From assembly GCA_914767715.1 (NCBI GenBank), contig OU612071.1, forward strand, positions 1,364,001 through 1,428,000: DNA of 64,000 nt, written 5' to 3'. A program made the translations under genes and the position numbers. This document shows, piece after piece, positions 48,055 through 58,916 of this stretch (position 1 is its first letter; the number at the start of each line of letters is the position of its first letter). Source of the DNA: Membranipora membranacea (taxonomy: Eukaryota; Bryozoa; Gymnolaemata; Cheilostomatida; Membraniporidae). The notes under the pieces are model-generated. The model was not told where the DNA came from. It saw nothing but the letters and a program-made list of their open reading frames with translations, and did not search any database.

Positions 48055-51000
48055 CTGTAACCATGAAACCGTCATACTTAATACAGTCAATCAAAGCTCA
48101 TGTAAAGGAGAAAGTTAATGAGGCTGCCATTTGGAAACATTACAAGCAATAACATGATATTATTGCATTATGCCAAACACAGAGGCTGGAATTTTGAATA
48201 ACTCTATTTTCATTCTCATTCTCAAAATTATTCACAAGCCATATAGGCAGTGAATGGCTGAGGTTGATTGTTCCACTCCAGTTTCTATATGCAATTTCCA
48301 GTGGTAATTTTTCAAAATCTAGGCCTTCATTGGTTGCGACAATCATAGTACAGACAAATCCCATGAAATAAGGTAGTACAATAAGCTGTCAGCTAACATT
48401 TCAACCGTACACCTGTTGTTTTCTACGTCGATGTTTGTTTGTAAATCCAGTAAAGGACCATGAGTAATATAGTTTTACAGGTTTGTTACATACTTACCTT
48501 TACTGCTGTGCTGACTGATATAGTTAGCTAACTTCTTCTTCTCCTCAGTGAGATTTTCCTCTATCTCTCTTGCTTTTTCCTCTAAAGCCTTTGCTTGTTC
48601 ATCTTGTCCAAGAGCTCTCAGAATGATTCCTCTTTCTCTAACAAGAGCAGCATCACTGCGTTTCATACCCAAGAATTGTCTGACAATTCTGTACAATTCT
48701 AGAATTGTCAGAAACTGACCTATATATCATTACCCAACCAGCAACCATTATTGTGTAATTAACCCTGCCTGCTAAATAAAGTACTTTCATTATTGATATT
48801 GTATAGACACAGTATAAGCCTTACAGTTCTAGTGAATATCATACAATTTGATATGCTGTAATGAATAGATATTGCTGTGCAAGGTAGCATCAAGATCTAT
48901 ATTGCAGGAGGCCCAGGTTCAGATCAGAACTTTGCTACTAATAAAAATGTACAACGTCGCTCCCCAGATTAGCGAGGAATTATTTTGTATCAACTGTCCT
49001 ACATGCATAAGTGGAGAGAAGTGTTATGTGAATAAGGCCATATTATCCACAGAACCACTGACTACTGAAAATATGCTGACTGATGCTAAAAAAACCTAAA
49101 CTTGGTGTCACAGCAAGTTGTATGAGTACTGATTATTGGCATAGTCTAAACTACGCTCCTTGTGATTATTGAGATTGAATTGCTTTCAGCTATTTCTATT
49201 TGTTGGCCAAAGATGCTCTGAGCATGGAGTTAGCTCTGAATGTTATGGTATGTGGACTGAGGGAGGCAAAGGTAAATCAACTATCGTAAGCCTGGTATAT
49301 ATTCATTACCTGTCTACAAAGGAGCTCTTGATGTTATACTATATAATTCTCAGCCATCTCAGTTATACGGTGTACAGGAAGCAATTTTGGCATATTTCTC
49401 TCTCACTCTTGGATGGTAGTTCCCTAGTAGGTGTTGGCACTAGTACAGATAGTATTAAAATGTCAGACTAGTGGCAACACCGTTTAAAGTAATAAATTTT
49501 AATCTGTCAGCTTGAGTGCCACAAGCAGGGAGGTTAGCCAATAACAGGCATAATTACATAATTACCTTGATATCCTTGTTGTCAAAAGTTTTAATTGTAC
49601 AATTAAGTATAATTAACACTGTTTGTTAATCCTTCATACACATTCCATTGCACTTGTAACAAGTCATCATGACACACTTGTGGAATCAGAGAGACAGGAG
49701 TCATTGTAAGCTGACCTAACTTCCTGTCTTTTGCTGCTGATAATGAATTGAGTTTTAAATTTCGCGAATATTCATTTTTATAAAGATGGTTGTTTGGGTG
49801 TGATTGCAATCATGATCATTCTTTGTCAGAAGAGTGTGGGGCGGGAAGTTGTAACATTTTATGCAAAAAACTAGATAATTGTCCAAATTCCATTTGTATA
49901 TTTTTATCAAATTATTTCACCAAACTCTGCATCAAAGCTGATCATTGTACAGAGTTATTATGCCAAGAATGAGATTGCCTCGCAAAAAAACCTTAAATTC
50001 TCTGGCGCCCTTATTCTCCAGTATTTGCAAAAAAGTTTCATTGATATTCCGCGCTTCTTGGTCAACTTCAAGAGTTGAGCCAGCATTATATGATAATCTG
50101 TGTGTTTATCCACAGGGTGGTTCATTTACAAATCTACTGGTACCTCATAAGTTCTGTGAAGGTGCCTATGAATGCCAGTGTAAACAAAATTAACATTCTT
50201 ACTGGCTTATCTTGATTATGACTTCATGGGTAAATAACTTGGATACCAACAATACATCCAATTATGCTTGGCTAAGATGTTGATGTTAATTGAAAGGTAA
50301 ACAATTGGCAGATGACACTGTGAGAATCTTGTTCAAATTCAATAATAAGCTAATCTCAATGAAAATGATCAAACTGTACACTGTAGCCATTAATTGTATG
50401 CATCAAAGAGTTTGGTATGTTAAAGGTTCTATCAACCTGAAATTCCAATCATTTCAACAAATTCAGATTAGGGGCTTGCAGGGCCATTACAGCTGTTAAA
50501 TTTTAAAGCGATAAATTATTGCCTGGACAGCCTTTTGGCAGATAATCTTTCAAAGCTCTCAGATTATTATTATCGGCTGCATTGATAAATTTAGAATTTA
50601 CAGTGACCACCAGACATTCTGTACAAACAGTTCTATTGTGTCATCGAATGTTAGGCCTGTTAGATTTACTCTTGCTTCTCTCTGCCCATATACCATAAAA
50701 TTCAATTAATGGCTACAATGCACTGTTTAATCTGCCTGATAGAATTTTGCATAAAATGTTACAACTTCCCGCCCCCTCACTCTTCCGTCAAAGAATGATC
50801 ATGATTGCACTTACACCCAAACAAACCATCATTATAAAAATGAATATTCGCGAAATTAAAAATTCACGGCAGTCATTATCAGCGGCAAAAGACAGGAAGT
50901 TAGGGCAGCTTACAATGACTCCTGTCTCTCTGATTCCACAAGTGTGTCATGATGACTTGTTACAAGTGCAATGGAATGTGTGTGAAGGATTAACAAACAG

Positions 51001-54000
51001 TATTAATTATACTTAATTGGAGAATTAAAAAATTTGACAACAAGGATATCAAGGTAGTTATGTAATTATGCCTGTTATTGGCCAATCTCCCTGCTTGTGG
51101 CACTCAAGCTGACAGATTAAAATTTATTACATTAAACGGTGTTGCCACTAGTCTAACATTTTAATACTATCTGTACTAGTGCCAACATCTACTAGGGGAC
51201 TACCATCCAAGAGTGAGACAGAACTATGCCAGAATTGCTTCTTGTACACCATATAACTGAGATGGCTGAGAATTATATAGTAAAACATCAAGAGCTCCTT
51301 TGTAGACAGGTAATGAATATATACCAGGCTTACGATAGTTGATTTACCTTTGCCTCCCTCAGCCCACATACCATAACATTCAGAGCTAACTCCATGCTCA
51401 GAGCATCTTTGTCCAACAAATAGAAATAGCTGAAAGCCATTCACTCTCAATAATCACAAGGGGCGTAATTTAGACTATGCCAATAATCAGCACTCATACT
51501 ACTTGCTGTGACACCAAGTTTGAGTTTTTTTAGCATCAGTCAGCATATTTTCAGTAGTCAGTGGTTCTGTGGATAATATGGCCTCATTCACATATCACTT
51601 CTCTCCACTTAGGCATGTAGGACAGTTGATACAAAGTAATTCCTCGCTCATCTGGGGAGCGACGTTGTACATTTTTATTAGTAGCAAAGTTTTCTGATAA
51701 TTCTGCTAGCATAGTTTAGCTGATGTATTCTATTTATGCAGTTGCTGCCAATATTAACAGATTGCACAAAATATAACGTAGGGTATGGTACAACACAGGA
51801 GAGTTGAACATAAGTATTTTGTCGCGTCATCATACTCATTACTAAGAGTTTTCCGTGCTTACAAAAATTGTGAGCCAACTATTCAAATGGAATGCTTTCA
51901 TTTTCCATCATGATGATACGAAAAGCCTCCCGCAATATAGATTTTGATGCTACCTTGCACAGCAATATCTATTCATTACAGCATATCCAATTGTATGATA
52001 TTGACTAGAACTGTAAAGGCTTATACTATGGCTATACAATATCAATAATGAAAGTAATTTATTTAGCAGGCAGGGTTAATTACACAATAATGGTTGCTGG
52101 TTGGGTAATGATATATAGGTCAGTTTATGACAATTCTAGAATTGTACAGAATTGTCAGACAATTCTTGGGTATGAAACGCAGTGCATACTCCTCATTACA
52201 TGCTGCTTTCCCGAAAGATTCCTCCATATATCCTTCTGCTTCTTCAAGTGAATGATCCACCTTGGTAAAGTCTCTATTCTCTTTCGCTACTCCAGCAATA
52301 GCCACAAGAACTCGGGCAGCATTCAAGTTTGAATAATTCCTACGGTATACATCTAAAGAAGCTGAATAATGCTTGAGTGTTATCCCCATTTCCTCACCCC
52401 TGCACTTTGCCAGATCACCTTGTGTCCTCTTTAGTCTCCCATAGTCGATGTGAGTTGGCTGATTTGGATGATCTTTGTCAAGCGTCCTCTTGGCTGTAAG
52501 ATACCACTGATCATTGACTTCTGGTTCACTAACATCCTCTGATGTCTCAACCTCACAGTCCAAAATGATATTGTCTAACAGTTTATCCTCTGGTAGCGGC
52601 TCTGGGTCAGGTTCTTGCTGGCAGCTGACACACAGCTCCCCTCGAGTCAGCACGATCTCGCACATGAGATCTCTCACTCGCCCATCAGTTGGTAAAAGCC
52701 TCGTGCTGATGTCAGAAGCTGCGTCGAGGAATTTCTTATGTTTGAATATTCTCGGTGAGGATTGCAACTTTTGTTTCGCCGTCAACGTTCTTGTCGATAA
52801 CCATTTTCAGGCCTAATGATCGTGAAGTAGTGGTGAAGTAGAGCTTAGAAATATCTTTCCTGCCACATAGATCGAGAATTCTCCCGATAATAAAGACGCA
52901 GTGTGCCATTTCTCTAGTAGGATTGTTTATATAGTCAAGTCTGTCTTCAAAACTCATCTCTTTGAATCCTGCAATCAAACTGTTATCATTGCTCTTCCCA
53001 TCCGTTGCTGTGTAAAGGATGAAATGCTTCAGAACCTTGACAAGCATCTGTAGAGGTGTCGATCTGTGCGGATACAGCAGCATAAGCAGTTTGGCCCATT
53101 CAAACAGATTGAGAGCGCGTTCTTTCTTATTCTCTGGTGACCGAATTCCAGTCAAACTTTTCTCTGCTAACTCATACATTCTCTTCGCATCACTTAGATT
53201 TCCCATCCCTTCATTACACTTTCCCATACCTCTGTAGACCTCAGTCAGTCTGACCCCGTACTTCTTCATCTTCAGTTTGTCATCACGTACTTGTTGATAC
53301 AGCTTCAGGTCCTGTTTGTAGTTCTTTAACTTGAGATGAGAATGTGCCAGAATGTAGCAAACATTCTCATCCGGATCATCAGTAGCTGTATCAGATCGAA
53401 CGACTGCGTCCCATTGACAAGAATAGAAGTTTGCAAAAGTCAAACTAAGCAAACTTTCATTGATATCTGTTTGTGTTATCAGCTCTACATCCTCCACTGT
53501 TGAATTGTCATTTAATGAAGAAAAGTGAAACTGCATATCTAGCATAGTCCTGGTTAGCATGTAAAATTCCTCTGCTGCTAGTTTCCAGAGTTTACTACAA
53601 CAAACACAAGTCTCTCCCCTCCGTCCCTAGTTGTAACCATATCGGTTCCTGTTTCTGTTTCCTCAGAGTCATATGTGGGAAACTGATCATGCTTAGAATC
53701 CATGAATATGTAACATCTCAGACGTGAGTATGACGCATAGGCAAGGAGAAACTGAAGAGAGTTGTTGAAAGAATTTTCATGCTCTGAATGTAGTTTTTTC
53801 CAGCTTTCCAATGTCTGCCAGGAGTCACATTCAGAAGAACATTTGATGATTGCTGTGTCTAGAAGGACAAGTGAGGGGAATCGATAAAGCAAAGTTTTTG
53901 CATTCAATGTGAAACCTGCTGAATACTCATTGAAATCAGGCCAAAATTTGTACCGCTTTATGTCACTGAGTAGCATTTGTAGACTTACACTCAGTCTGTC

Positions 54001-55794
54001 AGAGTTCATTTCCTTGTCTACAATCGTTCTCTCATTCTCAAAATCTGTGAGCAGTATTTCTTTTTTGTTGTGAGTGTATAGTAAAGTTGTGAATCTCAGC
54101 ATAGCAGTTATGTCCCCTTTTATTGCATCAGTGGGATCAGGAGCTATGAACTTATCCTTGTATACTTTAATCAGTTCACCAGATGTGGCAATAAACTGAT
54201 TTGGAGACTCTGAATTTCCTATCGGAACATTCCCTGATGTTTTGGTAATCCCATCGATTTGGTAGCCATGATATCTTCCGTCCACATACCAGTCTTTCAG
54301 TTCCTCAATGTCCAGTGAGCTCAGCTTTTTTTCCCTGGGGGCGCCTATGTAGAAATAGGTCAAGACGGCAAGCCGCTCAAAATATTCAATGTGACCAGCC
54401 TCCTTTACCAGAAAGAGGTATTCTATATCAGAATAAGGTGTCGCCTCCCCTCTACCTAGTGAGCCTATCCCAACCACAGAAAATGTACAAGGAGGTTTGA
54501 CTTGTATACTCGCTAGAGACTTCTCAACAACCAAGGCAGCAAACTCATCCATCATCTTATTAGAATCTTCAACGGTTTGTTGGATCTCTTGGCAATTCTG
54601 TTTGGTTCTGATCTTGCTATCTAGTTTCGTGATCCGATTTTTAAGTTCAGTCCTAATTGAGTGTAGCCTATCATGTAGCTGTTCAACATTCTGATAAAAA
54701 GTCTTATCACTGATGTTACAGTCTGTGTCAAGATACATCTGAAGGACATTCCAGGCTCTTTGGTTACATGAATCATCCGGTGATGAACTGAATGTCACTG
54801 CAGCTGAGTTGCATAGAGTGAAAGCCTGAAACAATCAAATTATAGTCTTATATATCTAACTGTGTAATCAGAGTGACTAAATTGTGATTCACAGAACTTG
54901 GGTAGATATGTTATAGGATATCATGAGTACTATGCATTTAAAAACACTGTTTTCAAGTACCTTATGAGGGTTAACATAGGTGCAGTGATTCCTTAGTATT
55001 TAATCATCATACCCAAATTTAGCACCTATAGCCTACAGGATATTCATTTATTTTGAATAAATTGCTCACCTTGAGAGCATCTTGCCACTCTCCTTTGGAA
55101 ACAAACTTAACCTCATAGAACTCAGCTAGATCATTCAGATGTGGCTTCTGTGACTCGAAATCTTTAATGCCTCTCCTCATGTAAGATTTCTGAAATGACT
55201 TCTTAATCTGATCGCTCATCTTTAAATATTAGAGGTTCAAAATTTACTTTAAAACAATTGCTGTTAGCTGTTAACTTTTAGAAAAGTGCAATAAATACAA
55301 ATGTACATAGTAATGATTACCATTTTGTCATTGCATTGTGGAGGTGGGGGAGGGATGAGGGGAAGAATCATGCTTACCGCTCTCATCAGAGGTGGTGATA
55401 GGTTCGCTACAAGAGCCTCTACTGCTGCTTTCTGTTCACTTCTTACAGACATGAGCTTCAGCTGCTGTTCTGGTGTTAGATTATCTAGTAGAGCCTTCAC
55501 TGTGTCTGTGTGACCTCTCTGTGATGCCCTGTATAAAACTGTCTCACCATCCTTATCCTCTATAGAGATGAGCTGCAGCTGCTGATCTGGTGTTAGATTA
55601 TCTAATAGAGCCTTCACTGTGTCTGTGTGACCTCTCCGTGATGCCCTGTATAAAGCTGTCTCACCATCCTTATCCTCTATAGAGATGAGCTGCAGCTGCT
55701 GATCTGGTGTTAGATTATCTAATAGAGCCTTCACTGTGTCTGTGTGACCTTCCTGTGCTGCAAGTAATAAAGAGTCTGATAAGCGAAGATCCAT
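47972..55794 (-). CDS. Ankyrin / GlnD-like nucleotidyltransferase / TPR gene, split by a transposon
   Basis: Largest host gene. Exon chain on the minus strand: ankyrin exon 55378-55794; 55080-55219; NTase exon 54825 to about 53578; TPR part about 53600 to 52185; then, after a 3.5-kb inserted element, 48498-48653; last exon 47972-48054 ending RKNVENDKNETR and TAA. All clear junctions are GT-AG and phase-matched: 55378/55219 phase 0, 55080/54825 phase 0 (join DALK-AFTLC), 48498/48054 phase 1 (SSKG-DPANALL). The product would be about 1,000 residues, probably cytoplasmic since no signal peptide or membrane segment is seen. Two frame changes (53575-53630 and 52736-52785) are either tiny introns or damage. 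Role unknown; the ankyrin-NTase-TPR layout suggests a regulatory or sensor-type protein (inference). The ankyrin exon could be a separate gene if the ATG at 55219 is used. Confidence 0.7.
48498..48653 (-). CDS. Continuation of the interrupted TPR exon
   Basis: Begins at the other edge of the inserted element. With the element and one CAT removed, the codons run NEEYAALVRERGIILRALG without a break, then a charged helix (EEKAREIEENLTEEKKK) and ISQHSSKG before a GTAAGT donor (48492-48497). This helix looks like the last TPR or a short coiled coil. Confidence 0.78.
48654..52184. mobile_element. 3.5-kb CACTA-like palindromic element inside a coding exon
   Basis: Left end cactgcgtttcataccc (48654) and right end its reverse complement (to 52184). 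The target site CAT is duplicated (48651-48653 and 52185-52187). The arms are very long: about 48654-49870 and about 50743-52184 are inverted copies, with a unique middle of about 0.87 kb (49871-50742). The left arm lacks about 220 bases present in the right arm (around 51690-51900). Just inside the ends are repeated GAATTGTC/GACAATTC words, including the palindrome acaattctagaattgt. A CACTG start, a 3-bp duplication and subterminal repeats fit the CACTA/EnSpm superfamily. No transposase domain is recognised in the middle, so it is probably non-autonomous. Confidence 0.8.
52185..53560 (-). CDS. TPR-like C-terminal region, interrupted
   Basis: Frame 53560-52736 carries helical repeats of TPR character: NVCYILAHSHLKLKNYKQDL, then LTEVYRGMGKCNEGMGNL with SDAKRMYELAEKSL. 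The protein then passes to another frame near 52736-52785. This can be explained by a 34-base intron (donor before GTTGCAATCC, acceptor ACATAAG, both phase 0) or by a frameshift. It continues with KFLDAASDISTRLLPTDG to EEAEGYMEESFGKAACNEE, where the CACTA-like element begins (52184). Downstream coding resumes at 48653. Confidence 0.7.
53578..54825 (-). CDS. GlnD-like nucleotidyltransferase domain exon
   Basis: A long exon of about 415 codons. After a coiled-coil-like stretch (KNRITKLDSKIRTKQ) comes the NTase core: FSVVGIGSLGRGEATPYSDI then EYLFLV (about 54495-54418). This is the G-S-x-x-R-G-E...YSD-x-E signature of PII-uridylyltransferase (DUF294/GlnD N-terminal type) nucleotidyltransferases. 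The two acidic residues of the SDxE motif, expected to bind metal, are present, so catalysis is possible. A helical region follows (LRFTTLLYTHNKKE, MLLSDIKRYKFWPDF). Substrate unknown; proteins of this family in animals are uncharacterised to my knowledge. The frame closes at 53578 with a stop, but the neighbouring frame continues the protein. Confidence 0.78.
   Translation of the reverse strand, partial: AFTLCNSAAVTFSSSPDDSCNQRAWNVLQMYLDTDCNISDKTFYQNVEQLHDRLHSIRTELKNRITKLDSKIRTKQNCQEIQQTVEDSNKMMDEFAALVVEKSLASIQVKPPCTFSVVGIGSLGRGEATPYSDIEYLFLVKEAGHIEYFERLAVLTYFYIGAPREKKLSSLDIEELKDWYVDGRYHGYQIDGITKTSGNVPIGNSESPNQFIATSGELIKVYKDKFIAPDPTDAIKGDITAMLRFTTLLYTHNKKEILLTDFENERTIVDKEMNSDRLSVSLQMLLSDIKRYKFWPDFNEYSAGFTLNAKTLLYRFPSLVLLDTAIIKCSSECDSWQTLESWKKLHSEHENSFNNSLQFLLAYASYSRLRCYIFMDSKHDQFPTYDSEETETGTDMVTTRDGGERLVFVVVNSGN
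55080..55219 (-). CDS. Linker exon before the NTase domain
   Basis: Reads MSDQIKKSFQKSYMRRG and, further on, EFYEVKFVSKGEWQDALK, ending at a GTGAGC donor. The last part joins in frame to AFTLCNSAAVTF of the next exon and looks like a TPR helix pair. Its ATG lies immediately after an AG, so it can be read either as an internal exon or as an independent translation start. Confidence 0.72.
55378..55794 (-). CDS. Ankyrin-repeat first exon
   Basis: Starts ATG at 55794 (MDLRLSDSLLLAAQEGHTD). Three ankyrin repeats of 39 residues follow; GHTDTVKALLDNLTP recurs almost unchanged, with ALYRAS / VLYRAS inside. The near-identity of units, also at DNA level, points to recent internal duplication. The exon closes with SPPLMRA before a GTAAGC donor (55372-55377). 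Reading on past the donor gives a proline run and a stop, so splicing is likely. The next exon starts at 55219, 158 bases away, directly after an AG and with an ATG. Confidence 0.75.
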
Positions 55795-57420
55795 TATTCT
55801 GCTCCTTCCAGTAGGTGGCTCTTATGTCTGATACCTAAATAATATAAATTTCAATGATTATAATGAGCAGCATTGAAAAGTAAATATCAGTGCAGATTTC
55901 AAAGGTTAATCTACAGATGGTTGTTTTGAGTTGATCTGTGGAGTCCTCTTGGCATAATTCAGTGCCAGAAAGAAGGAGGGAGAGAAGTTTTATATAAATC
56001 ACAATCCAGTCATCCACACAAACCTTGATTTTGGATCATGATTCAATACTAACTCCTTCTGTTACTACACTATTCAGTCTTATTACGCTACAAACAATTA
56101 GGTCCTTACTGTATATTGTGTTATTTCACAAATCTATGGATGGAATTTGTTTATGACCGAGAAAAATTTTCCAAGATTAATGTGGCAAAGTTACATTGTT
56201 GTTGAAACCAGGGGTTTTAGAATAACTGATACAACTAAACTCAATACAATCAATAGAACAGGCTCACCTCAACTCACTGCTACAAAGTCTGACTTGCTCA
56301 AGCAAGATCTTCTCAGCACAGAGCTCTTAGTGGATTGTCCTCTCTACAAGCCACCAGCCTTTTGGTTGACTCTGCAAGTAATATAATCCTCATATGAGTA
56401 ATCTAGCTGTCCTCATGAGTATACATATTGCACAGTAAATAGTCATAAGTAGAGTCGCACTCCCAATCTTGCCTTCTTTGTTTTTCTTTGCTTTTTAGGC
56501 TTTGTCTACTTTTGTTGTTGTTTTTTGTGTTTCTGTCTGGATCCATATATGTAATAATAATATATATATGCAGTTGGTACAAAGGTATTATATGATTCCT
56601 CGGTACGAAATGTGATAGTAGTCTGTTTGCCGCTACCTGGCTGAATGGTTTCTGGCTGCGTCATGTTATTTATACTTTTGTATTCCAACTACATGTAAAA
56701 ATGGGAGTTGCCTTCATTTATGTGTGGTGTGGCAAACTCCAAAGTAATATATGATGCCTTTTAGAATCAGGGAGGGTGGGACAGGTGGAGCTTGCATTCA
56801 TCAAAATTGACCAATCAGAGCTCAGTATTTGCTCTCAATCATGGGTTCTGGACTGAAAATATTAAGACTTTTTTCAGTCTGACATGGCATTTTTGTAACT
56901 AGTTATCTCACTCTTATTCTCTCAGATATGATGCTATTGGCCCAGCCTAAATACATGTCAATCAATCCATAGTTAAATAATATCACCTGACCTCAAGCAC
57001 AAGAGCTGATTGCAGCAGTGCTGGTAAACATTGAGATTAGCATAAAAAAGTTTCAACTAGGTGTTTTTGATCACCTGTGTATCTGCACTAATAATAGCAT
57101 GTATTCTTGGTGTATTGTCATAAACGCCTCCCTCCCTAAACACGCTTTTATTATACAAGCATCATAGATTTCATCAAGCCATTAATATATGTGTGTCTGT
57201 TTTCATTACGTAGTAATATGCTAAAGCCCACCCACCTTTTTATTACGTGGAGGGTTACTCAGAGTCATGAGGATTTTCGCCCATGTCCATTGGCAATTCA
57301 ATCTATTTTCTATGTAGCCTATATGTTACCATTCAGGGCATAAAAGTCCGTGCACAGCACTTTTTAATCATTTCTTAATCTCAATACGAACTCAATACAA
57401 CTCTTGCACTTTACCCTACT

Positions 57421-57539
57421 ATTAATTCCTATGCGCTAGCTACGAAGAATTAACTAGAATCAGAAAAAGCCGCACAAGTTGACATTCATACTAAATAACT
57501 ATCAGTATTAATTCCTATGCGCTAGCCACGCAGAATTAA
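57421..57539 (+). repeat. 33-bp direct repeat, two copies
   Basis: attaattcctatgcgctag followed by YacgMagaattaa occurs at 57421-57453 and 57507-57539, 86 bases apart. Each copy has ttaattc...gaattaa at its edges, so each is itself an imperfect inverted repeat. Confidence 0.8.
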
Positions 57540-57770
57540 TGCTGCACAAGTTCAATCAGACATATCCGCTAGTTCACTCAATTACTATAAACAAAGCACC
57601 AGTCAGAATGACAGCTCTCGACATGCACATGTTGTGATTAGCCTCGCTCGAGTTAACACTCACACAAGTTGTGTATTGAAACAACCATCCGCTGGTTAAT
57701 AACCAATTGCTCCGCAATCCTGTGCTATGACATAAGTACATGTTAATCCCAGTCAACAGAACCCTCGCAA

Positions 57771-57772
<2 letters not shown>

Positions 57773-57806
<34 letters not shown>
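57773..57806 (+). repeat. TA microsatellite
   Basis: Seventeen uninterrupted TA units. Confidence 0.95.
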
Positions 57807-57808
<2 letters not shown>

Positions 57809-57995
57809 AATCAGCTAATTGACTAACTTAGATCAGAATAGGAGTTATCCTCCCTCGACGCACCTGTCAGATAACTCCCACTTCCGCTCATTCAGTCTAA
57901 ACTCAAGTCAGTTTGTGTGATTACAAAAGCATTATGCCCTGCCCAACCCAACATACATGTTTCATGTTGAACTCAGGCCTAGTTGTTAGTAATTC

Positions 57996-58828
57996 ATACC
58001 AAAACTGAAATATTTACCAAGATTTTACGGCAAAATACGGCAAAATACTGCACCTTTCTGTAAGGTGTTTAGCTTTAATTATGACATAATTGGCATTTAA
58101 ATACTATCAATACATTTTTGAACATGTTAAGAAACCTCACTCATGTATATTTATTGAAGATATGTCTCTCCCTTCTGTAAATCTGATATAAACTTTTAGT
58201 TTTCTCAATGGATTCTTCATATAGAGTTACCTCCCTTGTGTAAACTGTTGTGTGTGCTATTGTGTACATACGAAAGGACAACTTTTTCAACAGTACCTAT
58301 GATTGTTAGCAAAAAAGGTCGAGTGCAATCTTCATATATCCCACCCACCCTGTTAGAATTTGATTAATATTCAAGATTGCATTGTGAAACATGTTGAATA
58401 TTGATTGAAGCTGTTCTGAGTACGAAAAAAACCTATTCCAGTAATTGATTCAATTTATAGAGTGTTTAACTGCATTAGATCAGGGAAGGTGAGATATATG
58501 GAGATTGCACTCAACTTGTCACGTGAACTTGTTGTCTACAATCATAGGTACTGTTGAAAAGTTGTCTTCTCATGATTACATAATGGTTTATGGCAAGGGA
58601 GGTAATTCTATATGAAGAATTCAGTGGAAAAACAAAAATTTTACATAAGATTTGCAGCAGAGAGAAATACATCTTTATTGAACATGGATGAAAATGATTT
58701 ATTAACATGTTTAAAAATATATTTATGATATTTAAATGCCTATTTAGTCATAAGTAAAGCTATACATCTGAAAGAAAGGTGGCGTTTTCCGCCCCATAAT
58801 CTTTGAAAATATTCACGTTTTGGTATAA
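57996..58828. mobile_element. Foldback element with about 345-bp arms
   Basis: 57996-58345 and 58488-58828 are inverted copies, clearly diverged but collinear. Paired landmarks are taccaaaac at the outer end, ggcatttaaata, gttacctcccttg/caagggaggtaa, caacagtacctatgattgt/acaatcataggtactgttg, and gagtgcaatct near the loop. The spacer is about 140 bases. No coding capacity. Target duplication not identified. Confidence 0.75.
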
Positions 58829-58916
58829 GTTAATACCATAAACATATAAATACTCAGTGTCCTCTCTAATTCAGTGACGCGACATCACTGCGCTATTCAC
58901 TTTTTCTCTGTAGTGC

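Larger units (their letters stand above)
55795..57995. other. Upstream region of the large gene and spacer
   Basis: The first few hundred bases should contain the 5' UTR and promoter of the minus-strand gene; a possible acceptor (ttaggtatcag) lies just before the ATG, so a non-coding first exon may exist. The rest shows no gene. Two small repeats are listed separately. Confidence 0.35.

Noticed and set aside
48140-48364. 74-codon minus-strand frame inside the last intron of the NTase gene
   Set aside because: No splice pattern joins it in phase and no domain is seen; the flanking exons already join in phase without it.
49169-49471. 100-codon frame with a near-identical partner at 51148-51450 on the other strand
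   Set aside because: The two frames are the same sequence in the two arms of the palindromic element; conservation follows from the arm identity, and no domain is recognised.
49603-51016. Frames sharing LSAAKDRKLGQLTM in both arms (49603-49809 and 50747-51016)
   Set aside because: Again arm copies of one element; no start context or family match.
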